Shown piece after piece: positions 7,670-15,200 of a stretch of DNA of 64,000 bases. How positions within the stretch are numbered: the first letter of the stretch is position 1; each line of letters opens with the position of its first letter. The notes beneath the pieces are model-generated. The model was not told where the DNA came from, did no database searches, and saw nothing but the letters and a program-made list of their open reading frames with translations. The stretch spans positions 18,276-82,275 of the forward strand of contig JAAELT010000419.1 in assembly GCA_024226315.1 (NCBI GenBank). Reading direction: 5' to 3'. The position numbers and the translations under genes were made by a program. This DNA is from a bacterium. Its GTDB lineage: Bacteria > Acidobacteriota > Thermoanaerobaculia > Multivoradales > J023.

Positions 7670-8316
7670 TGGGGCTCGTCTCCTCGGCAGTCCTTCAGGC
7701 TTACACCGGCTCGTCGGATACGGCGCTCCTGGCTCAGCTCGCGGGCGGCTTCGAGGCGTGGCTCCAGGGGTGGATCCCGCGCTACCTCGGCACCTCGACG
7801 ACGCTGACCGAGGTGCGCGACGGCCCCCGACGAAGCCGTCGGCGGATCGAGAGCGGACTCTCTTCGGCTCGCCTGAGAACGATGTGGCTGGCCGAGGAGA
7901 TCGCCTCGGGGTCGCTCCTCTCGGTCAAGTACCGATCCACGCCGGATTCGAGCTGGGTCGACCTCTCGGTCGACGCCAACGGGGCTGCCGATCTGACAGA
8001 TTTCGAGATCCGGGCATCCTTCCCGTGGCAAACGACCGGCCGGCAGCTGGTGCGCCTGGCCGAGACCTTCCCGGCTGGCGACGGGAACCTCCAGATCAAG
8101 TACACCCACGGATATGCCGAGGACGTCGGCCCAGCCGACGTCATGCTGGCTGTGATGCAAGGTGTTAAGGGGTGGATCGATGCCAAGGCCGCCGGGCTCT
8201 TGAAGTCGGAGCGGGTCGACGACATGGCCTGGACCTTTGCCCAGGTCGCGGCCATGCCTGGCGTCGACGGCTCCCTGCTCGCCGGCCTCAAGGGGCACGC
8301 CGGGAGGGCGCTGTGA
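7669..8316 (+). CDS. Head-tail adaptor protein (HK97 gp6 / gp15-like)
   Basis: 215 residues; its ATG shares one base with the preceding stop. The N-terminal half is helical with repeated L-x-A-Y-T-G and Q-L-A-G-G-F-E-A-W-L-Q, and the C-terminal half has helices around D-V-M-L-A-V-M-Q-G-V-K-G-W-I. This is the usual pattern of DNA-packaging adaptor proteins that bind under the portal ring. Position between head and neck genes supports it. Assignment is by order and general pattern, not by an invariant motif. Confidence 0.65.
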   Translation: MGLVSSAVLQAYTGSSDTALLAQLAGGFEAWLQGWIPRYLGTSTTLTEVRDGPRRSRRRIESGLSSARLRTMWLAEEIASGSLLSVKYRSTPDSSWVDLSVDANGAADLTDFEIRASFPWQTTGRQLVRLAETFPAGDGNLQIKYTHGYAEDVGPADVMLAVMQGVKGWIDAKAAGLLKSERVDDMAWTFAQVAAMPGVDGSLLAGLKGHAGRAL

Positions 8317-8657
8317 GCCACGCCGCCGACGCCCGCGCCTCCGCCGCCCGGCTCTTGACGCGCTTCGGCGTCAGTCTCTCCTATCAGGAGCTCGTCGAGG
8401 GGGTCGCCTCCGGCGATCCGATCTCCGCCTTGTCGCGGGTACGGCCGCTCGAAGAGGACAAGAACGCCGGGATCCAGTCCGGCGCATCCCAGATCACCGC
8501 CCTGGCGACGCCCTTCACGGCCGCAGGCAAGCGGCTCGACGACGGCGAGTGGGAGACGACCATCAACGCCCGCGCCAGGGCGCTCTCAGAAGCTGTGGCG
8601 GCCCACGGGCCGGCCGCTGGCGATCCGGTCTACTACCGGACGGTGGTGGCGTTGTGA
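8313..8657 (+). CDS. Probable head-closure / neck protein
   Basis: 114 residues, GTG start overlapping the previous stop (GTGA). Lies between the adaptor and the gp10-like protein, the slot of head-closure (stopper) proteins. The sequence shows an N-terminal helix (A-A-R-L-L-T-R-F-G-V-S-L) and a beta-rich remainder (Q-I-T-A-L-A-T-P-F-T-A-A-G-K-R-L). Identity is inferred from synteny. Confidence 0.55.
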   Translation: MSHAADARASAARLLTRFGVSLSYQELVEGVASGDPISALSRVRPLEEDKNAGIQSGASQITALATPFTAAGKRLDDGEWETTINARARALSEAVAAHGPAAGDPVYYRTVVAL

Positions 8658-9049
8658 CCAACGCCCGGATCATGGCTGGCGTTGCCCGTGATCAGCGGCG
8701 GTGGGTCGAGCGGCGCCGCGCAGCGTTCGTCAACCTGCTGATCCTGGCCGCCACCCACGGCTATCGCGGCGCCCCAGGCGTGCCGGTCGACACCGGTGAG
8801 CTTGCCCGGTCGTTCCACATCAACGGCCGGCCCGCCCTCGATTCGACGGCCGAGCTCGTCCTTGCCGGCGTCTCCCTGGGTCGCCCGATCCTCTACGCCT
8901 GGATCGCCGCCCATGCCTGGATCATCGAGCGGGGGCGGCTGCCGGACCGCAACGGCGTCATCCGAGGCTCACTTCAAGCTCCCCGCGGGTGGTTCCGGAT
9001 CGCCATGGATATCGTGACTGCCGAGTTCAAGGCCGGGGCGGGGTTCTGA
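8654..9049 (+). CDS. HK97 gp10-like neck / tail completion protein
   Basis: 131 residues, GTG start in a GTGA overlap. It contains P-V-D-T-G-E-L-A-R-S-F near residues 45-55, the hallmark of HK97 gp10-like proteins that complete the neck or tail. A C-terminal hydrophobic segment follows. Its location between the head-closure and tail-terminator genes is as expected. Confidence 0.75.
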   Translation: MTNARIMAGVARDQRRWVERRRAAFVNLLILAATHGYRGAPGVPVDTGELARSFHINGRPALDSTAELVLAGVSLGRPILYAWIAAHAWIIERGRLPDRNGVIRGSLQAPRGWFRIAMDIVTAEFKAGAGF

Positions 9050-9651
9050 TGGCGGTCGACTACAGCGACCTCGAGAGCGTCTCTCGGCGCCTGCTCGTCG
9101 ACTACCTGGCCGGAGCGCCGGCCACTGGCGTGGGCGCCGCGTGGACGTGGTCCCCGGTGGCGCTCGCCAACCACACCCCGCGAGGCACCGTCACAGCTCC
9201 AGGATTCGACCCCAACATCGACGCGCACGTCGCCCCCTTCACGGCCGACGACGTGCGGCGGCGACTCGGCTACATCGCGCCGAACCTGCTGACCCTGACG
9301 GACGGCGACCAGGTCCCCGGCCGCGGCCACGACGGGGTGAACGACTTCGCCCGGATCCGGGCGCAGCTGACGTTCTCAGTCGCGATCGTCCTGCCGATCG
9401 CCCAGCGCGAGACCTACGCCATCGCTCTCGCCGGCGAGCTCCGCGACCTCATGGTCGGCTTCCAGACAACCTCGGCGACTCCACCCTTCTACCTCCGGCA
9501 GCGCCGCAGCGTCGGCGACTTCCGCCTCTACGGCGGCGACGAGAACGACGACGCTACCACTCGGACATGGTTTCTGGATTGCGGCATAGAGCGGGAATCC
9601 GTCGAAATACTACAAGGCCACCAAACGATCACCCTGCAACCCTTCGCCTGA
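9049..9651 (+). CDS. Probable tail terminator protein
   Basis: 200 residues, ATG sharing one base with the previous stop. It is longer than most tail terminators (about 130-150). The body has alternating strands (A-Q-L-T-F-S-V-A-I-V-L-P-I) and a helix with E-L-R-D-L-M-V-G. Placed immediately before the tail-tube gene, where the terminator that caps the tail is normally found. The call rests on synteny. Confidence 0.55.
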   Translation: MAVDYSDLESVSRRLLVDYLAGAPATGVGAAWTWSPVALANHTPRGTVTAPGFDPNIDAHVAPFTADDVRRRLGYIAPNLLTLTDGDQVPGRGHDGVNDFARIRAQLTFSVAIVLPIAQRETYAIALAGELRDLMVGFQTTSATPPFYLRQRRSVGDFRLYGGDENDDATTRTWFLDCGIERESVEILQGHQTITLQPFA

Positions 9652-9662
9652 GGTAACCCAGA

Positions 9663-11024
9663 ATGAGCACACCCCTTGCACCTGTAACCCCCATCTCGAA
9701 GGACGCGCTGATCTATCGGATCAATGAAACGGGCACCTGGGGCGTCGCCCCGACGGTCGCTGGCGTCCAGGTAAACCACCACGGTATCAACAGCAGCCCA
9801 ACCGTCAGGACCCGCGTCGGCGCACCCCACGCGGGGAAAAAGAGCCGGACCTTTGCAAAGAACGATTTCGGATCGATCGACTTCGGTTTCAACGGCGTAG
9901 AGCTACGCCATGAAGCGAATACGGCCGAGTGGGAGGAGGCGTTCCGCGACACCAAGGCGGCAGCAGTCACGATCACCAACGCGGCGATCTTTGACCAGAC
10001 GGGCACCCATATCGATGCATCGGCCGGGCCTACGATCACCGCGGCTAGCGCCGGCGACTTCGCCAACTTCAACACCTACGGCGGCGCCACTTCCGACGGC
10101 ATCGCCGGCCGGATGCTGTTCAGCTACACCGGCGGCTCGACCGACACTGATAACCTTTTCCCGCGGCGGGTCAAGGCGTGTAACGCCGATCAGATTGACC
10201 TCTTCCCCGATTATTGCGCCTCCGGGAACGGTACCGGGAATTGGGCCTGCGCGATCGCCGACGAGACGCAGTCGACAATCTTCAAAGTCGGCGACGGACT
10301 CGCCCCCGGACTTTCGTCCGCCTCGGTCGCCAACACCTATGAGGTTATTTTCAGCGGCACCGCCACCGCCTCGACCGAGCGGCGTGCTATCAGCGGCGCT
10401 CGGTCAAACGGCTTCGTCTTGAATATCCCCGGCAACGGGAATATCACCGCCGACTTCAACTACATGGCGAAGATCTGGACTGAGATCTACGCCTCGACCC
10501 TTACCAACGGCACCTACACAGCCAACGCGAATCTGAATCAGCAGATTTACGGTTCCGACAACTGGCTGACATGGCTGGCGGTCACCGGCCTGACGAAAGC
10601 GGCAGCGCTTCAGTGCGACAACCTCCGCTCGGCCACCCTGGGCTTGACTGCCAACATCCAGAGCAAGGGCGAGGACAACGCCGGCTGCACCTCGCGCGCT
10701 GACCTGATCCCGGGCGAGTTTACCGCCGAGGGGTCGCTCACTTTCGACCATAAGGAATCGAAGATCGAACTGCTCGACGAGGAGGCGCTCCTGGTGACCT
10801 CGCCCTCGGGCGTCTTCCTTGATGTCATTCTCGACGACAATCAGATTCCGAGCGGCGGGACACACGGCAACCTGTTTTGCCTCGGCTTCACCCGCGCCGT
10901 CTTCGCGACCCAGCCGACCTTCCCCGGGGCCGGGAATACGATCCCGGAGAGCTCTGCGCCCTGGATCGGATACGAACGCGACGGCTACGAGATCGCTTAT
11001 CTCGAGACCATCGACGCAGTGTAA
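9663..11024 (+). CDS. Tail tube / major tail protein
   Basis: 453 residues, larger than a minimal tube protein (about 200-250), so extra surface domains are likely. It is beta- and Ser/Thr/Gly-rich, with a C-terminal region (about 350-440) resembling tail-tube proteins (E-F-T-A-E-G-S-L-T-F-D, then L-L-V-T-S-P-S-G-V-F-L-D-V). It is followed by a strong terminator-like hairpin and then the tail chaperone genes, the classic order. Forms the DNA conduit of the tail. Confidence 0.75.
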   Translation: MSTPLAPVTPISKDALIYRINETGTWGVAPTVAGVQVNHHGINSSPTVRTRVGAPHAGKKSRTFAKNDFGSIDFGFNGVELRHEANTAEWEEAFRDTKAAAVTITNAAIFDQTGTHIDASAGPTITAASAGDFANFNTYGGATSDGIAGRMLFSYTGGSTDTDNLFPRRVKACNADQIDLFPDYCASGNGTGNWACAIADETQSTIFKVGDGLAPGLSSASVANTYEVIFSGTATASTERRAISGARSNGFVLNIPGNGNITADFNYMAKIWTEIYASTLTNGTYTANANLNQQIYGSDNWLTWLAVTGLTKAAALQCDNLRSATLGLTANIQSKGEDNAGCTSRADLIPGEFTAEGSLTFDHKESKIELLDEEALLVTSPSGVFLDVILDDNQIPSGGTHGNLFCLGFTRAVFATQPTFPGAGNTIPESSAPWIGYERDGYEIAYLETIDAV

Positions 11025-11064
11025 CCCTGAGCGGTGGCCGCACCGCCTACTCCGCGGACACCGC

Positions 11065-11100
11065 GAGAGCCGGCGGCGCAGGTCGCCGGCTCTCACTTTT
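11065..11100 (+). terminator. Intrinsic terminator after the tail-tube gene
   Basis: GAGAGCCGGCG (11065-11075) and CGCCGGCTCTC (11084-11094) form a perfect 11-bp stem around an 8-base loop, followed by ACTTTT. Partial termination here would raise tube protein over the chaperone and tape measure, as in other siphophages. Confidence 0.8.
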
Positions 11101-11110
11101 AGGAGTAGGC

Positions 11111-11959
11111 ATGTCCAACAAAATCAACACACGGAGGCCGATCCGCGCAGGAACGGTCCGCAAGGTAGCACGAATGCGAGCCATCGGCGGCATCCCCGTC
11201 CACATGGCGCGGTACGCCGAGGCCGCGGCAGAGGAGCGACGGCAGAAGATGCTGCAGCTCCACGCCCAGGCGGCCGAGATCAGGAAGCAGCTGAACCGGC
11301 CGCCCGAAGATCCGCCGGAGGCGCCGGCCACCGAAGACACCTGGGGTGACACCGTCTTGTGGTTTCTGTCGCGCTCCGCCGCCGAGGTGCAGATTCCGCT
11401 ACAGCACGCGCAAGACGTCTCGCTTCGAGTGGCCCAACGGGACTGGGACGACCTATACGCCGCCGAAAACCCTGACGTAGAGGAAGAGACCAGGCAGCGA
11501 GAGAGCGAAGGGAGGCCCGCCAAGTGGGGCGACCTCGACGAAGCCCACATGCTCGAGGTCAACGGGAAAGCGATTCTGTCCCATGCGCTGGTCGGCGCTG
11601 ACCTGGTCTACGAAGACGAGAGTGGCCAGCCGGTCGAGGTGGCGCAGAGCGAGGGCGCCGAGGCCGCCCGGCAGGCCGTCGGCGCCCTGTTGTTCGATCC
11701 AGTGGCCACCGAAGAGTTGATCGCCTTCTGCGGAGCGTTCTTCTGGGCCGCGGACCGCTCACCGTTGGAGCTTGCTAGCCTCCCAAAAGGGCAAGCGCTG
11801 CCGCTCGAGCCGAAGGCCGCCTCGGCGCTCTCTACGCCGGCGCCGGCCAGTTCGACAAAGAACGGCGGAAAGCGGTGCAGGCCGAAGGTAAGCGGATCGC
11901 CGAAGCCCTCGAGCGGCGGCGCTCCCCGCAGGAAGAAGAGCCGCGCCGCCGCGGCCTGA
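11111..11959 (+). CDS. Tail assembly chaperone, zero-frame product (G-like)
   Basis: 282 residues from the ATG at 11111, with an AGGAGTAGGC ribosome site. The N-terminal 230 residues are largely helical and charged. The last 50 are Ser/Pro/Lys-rich and overlap the next frame. It sits between the tube and tape-measure genes, where tail assembly chaperones coat the tape measure. A slippery heptamer lies inside at 11782-11788, so part of the product is made as a longer fusion. Confidence 0.85.
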   Translation: MSNKINTRRPIRAGTVRKVARMRAIGGIPVHMARYAEAAAEERRQKMLQLHAQAAEIRKQLNRPPEDPPEAPATEDTWGDTVLWFLSRSAAEVQIPLQHAQDVSLRVAQRDWDDLYAAENPDVEEETRQRESEGRPAKWGDLDEAHMLEVNGKAILSHALVGADLVYEDESGQPVEVAQSEGAEAARQAVGALLFDPVATEELIAFCGAFFWAADRSPLELASLPKGQALPLEPKAASALSTPAPASSTKNGGKRCRPKVSGSPKPSSGGAPRRKKSRAAAA

Positions 11960-12258
11960 TCGCCAGGCTCTCGGAGGTCGACAACATGATCCGGCGACCT
12001 CCGGAGAAAGCAACGGAGCTCGATGACTACGATGCCACCTACCCCCCGGGCTCTTACACCGCCGTCCGGCTCTGGCGGATGGCCGCGCGCTACCTCGACG
12101 GCGGGGCCATCCGGTCCGACCTGGTCGAAGCCCGCTCAGTTCTCGACCTCTGGGGGCTCGACCGCTCCCAGCAGATCCAGCTCCTTGACGACATCCGCGG
12201 GCTCGATGGCGCCTACAACCGCGGGCGCGGTGACGAGATCGAGCGCTGGGCCGACTGA
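11779..12258 (+). CDS. Tail assembly chaperone, -1 frame extension (T-like part of G-T fusion)
   Basis: Frame -1 relative to the upstream chaperone, open from just after a TAG at 11776-11778 to the stop at 12258. Read from the slip site it continues coherently (G-A-L-Y-A-G-A-G-Q-F-D-K-E-R) and ends about 10 bp before the tape-measure start. By geometry the fusion has about 226 residues of the first frame plus 156 of this one. A GTG at 11875 could give a separate 127-residue protein, but the upstream coding character favours frameshifting. Confidence 0.8.
   Translation, partial: PPKRASAAARAEGRLGALYAGAGQFDKERRKAVQAEGKRIAEALERRRSPQEEEPRRRGLIARLSEVDNMIRRPPEKATELDDYDATYPPGSYTAVRLWRMAARYLDGGAIRSDLVEARSVLDLWGLDRSQQIQLLDDIRGLDGAYNRGRGDEIERWAD
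11782..11788 (+). promoter_or_regulatory. Programmed -1 ribosomal frameshift site, slippery heptamer C CCA AAA
   Basis: The heptamer CCCAAAA fits X XXY YYZ in the chaperone frame (CCA AAA, Pro-Lys) followed by GGG. It lies four bases after the last stop in the -1 frame, so the extension is open exactly where slipping would enter it. This matches the lambda G/G-T arrangement between tube and tape-measure genes. Confidence 0.85.
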
Positions 12259-12269
12259 GGGAGGCCGCA

Positions 12270-15200
12270 GTGGCTAACACTTATGAGCTGCGGGCCGAGC
12301 ACTCGTTCGTCACCAGCGACGGCCAGGACCTCGAGCGGAAGCTCGATAGTCTGGACAAGAAGCTCGACCGCCACGGGCGCGGCATGGACAAGGCCGGCGA
12401 CCAGGCGGCGAAGGCTGGCCGGAAGCACGGCGAGCTCGGCACGAAGGTCGGCAAGGCAAGCAAGGCGGCTCGGGATGCCCGCGGCCGGTTCGTCCGCGCT
12501 GGCGACGCCGTCCAGAAGGCAGGGCGGAAGGCGGGGGGTGCCGCGGCGGGCTTCGGCAAGCTGCGCTCCGGCATCGCCGGAGTAACGATCGCCCTTGCCG
12601 CGGTCGCGGCGGCTGGGGCGGCGACCGTCGGCGCCTACGCCACCCAAGAGGCGGCCGACAAGCGGCTCGAGGCTCAGATCACGGCGACCTCCGGGGCGCT
12701 TGGGTTGAACGTTCAGCAGTTGAAGGCCCAGGCATCGGCGCTCCAGGCCGCCACCGGCATCGGTGACGAGTACCTCCAGACGCAGCAGGCGTTCCTGATC
12801 TCGTTCAAGAACATCGGGCCCGAGGTCTTCGGCCGCACCATCGAGCTCGCCGAGGACATGAAACAGGTCTTGCCTGCCGGCGGCGAGGCGTTGACCCAGC
12901 TGGCGAAGGCCCTTGACCAGCTTGGCGCCGGATCGATCGCAGGCGTCACCGCCCTCCGGCGCTCCGGCACGATCCTGACCGAAGCGAAAACGGCACAGAT
13001 CAAGGCTCTCGCCGAGACCGGCCAGGCGCTCGAGGCTCAGAAGATCCTACTCGCCGAGGTCGAGAGCCAGTATGGCGGCGTGGCACGGGCGATGCGCGAC
13101 ACGACCGCCGGAGCTGCCAGGGCGCTCAAGTCAGAGCTCGGCGACCTGGCCGAGGTCATGGGCGGCAAGGTTGCGCCGCAGGCTCGCGGCCTGACCGAAG
13201 ATCTGATTCTCCTGACGCAGCAGATAAAGGCCACGCTACAGGGGCGCTTCGCCGAGGACGTACTCCCCGGCATTTTCGTCCATGGGCGAGAGGCGGTCGA
13301 CAAATACCGTCTTGGCGTAGAGCTCGCCGCCGCGGCCGACAAGAAGTGGCGCGAAGAGCAGCTCCTGCAAGTGCAGGTCTTTGATCGTCACCAGGCCGAG
13401 GTCTCGGAATCGACCGAGTGGGCGGGTAAACTCGCCAAGGCTGGCGCCGCGGTTGTCGAGCAGCTCAAGCGCGAGGAGCAGGCGCAGCAGCGGGCCGCCG
13501 ACAAGGCCCGGGCGCATTCCGACGCTCTCCGCGAACTGATCGCCGCCGAGCAGGACCTGGTCGGGGCCGGTGATGCCGCAATGCGGCGACTCCAGGCCGG
13601 GCTAGAGGCTCCGGCTGCTGTCACGGCCATCGACACCGGCGAAGCCGCAGAGGCCGCTGCCCAAGAGTACCGCGACCGATTCGAGAGCATCTTCGGGCCG
13701 TTGATCCTCGAAGAGATCCCGATTGATTTCGGCGAGCGAATGGTGATCACGACGGAGCGGATCGCCCCGACGATCGGCGAGATTCTCAAAGGAGAGCTTT
13801 CCGGCGTGGCATCGGCCTTCGGCGGCGCCCTGGTCGACCTCGCCGCTGGGGGGAGCGCCGGCGGCGCCGCCCGGGGCATCTCGGGCGCGGCGGGCTCGGC
13901 GGCAAGCTCGGCTGCCGGCGGCGGCTTCGCCGGCGGAGTGGCGGGCGGACTGGTCGCCCTATACTTCCAGGAGCTCGGCAACTTCCTCGACGACCGCGAA
14001 CGCAGGGCCGCCCAGAATACCTTCGGCGCCGTCGCCACCCTGGACGATGGCGCTCGATCGCTCGGGACGCTGACCGGCGGGGACACCACCGCGCAGCTGA
14101 ATGCGATCCTCGACGACCTGGAGCGAGCTCTGCAGGGCACGCTCCAGTATCTCGGCGGCTTCACGACCGACCTCGCCGCCGTCGGGATCTCCGTTTCTCA
14201 GTCCGGCGACCGTTTCAAGGTCGAAGTCGAAGGCGCCTACATCGGCTTTTTCGACTCGTATGAGCAGGCGATCGCCGCGGCGGTCGGCAAGACCCTCCAG
14301 GCATCTCTCGGCGGGATCGAGGGGCTGTCGTCCAACGCTCAGCGGGTCCTGATCGGCATGGGCCAGGCGCTCGACATCCAGGCGCTTGAAATCGTCGCCA
14401 GCCTCGACAACTTGATCGGGCCGCGGGCCGAGAGCTTCTCGGATCTCGCACTCCTCGCCAGCCAGGCGTGGAGCGCCGTTCAGGCGTACAACCTGTCCGC
14501 CGCGGACTATGTCGAGTGGGTCCACCGCGAGACCGAGGCGTTGACCGCCAACGCCCGCGCCACCCTCGCCGGCGTCTCAGGGATCCAGACCTTCGGCACC
14601 GCGATGATCGACGCGGTCCGGGCGGCCGAGCTCCACAACCGCGGGCTGGCCGCGCAAGAGGCGCAGCAGCGCTCCCTGGTCGAGCAGACCCGGGCGCAGC
14701 TCGCGGCGACCGAGGCGGCCCTGGCGGCACAGGGCGAGTACACCGCCGCGCAGGTCGACGCGGCACAGGCGGCCGCAGACGCCGGTGGCGAGCTGTCCTC
14801 TGCGTCGGCGCCGTTTATCTCCCTGGGCCGGGACATCGACGATTTCAAGGGCATCCTGACGGAGACCGGCATCTCCGTCGCCGATGCCCTGACTCCCCTC
14901 GCCGAGCTCGGGCCGGACGCCCTTCTCCCGACCGCTCTTGACGCCGAGCTGCTGACGGAACAGCTGGCGGCGCTCGAGGCCGGGCTCGAAGCATTCCCGC
15001 AGCAGATCTCGGATCTTGAGATCCAGATCGCCGCCGTTTCCCCGTTCCGATCGCTTCTCGGCGACCTCGCCCGCCTCACCGGCGACGAGCAGGTCCGCGC
15101 CGAACTCCAGCGCTTGACGGCGCAGGCCGACATTGCTTCGCTCCGGATCCGCCACGCCGAGATCCTGGTACAGCAGTCGATGCTGGCCGAGAATCTGCGG

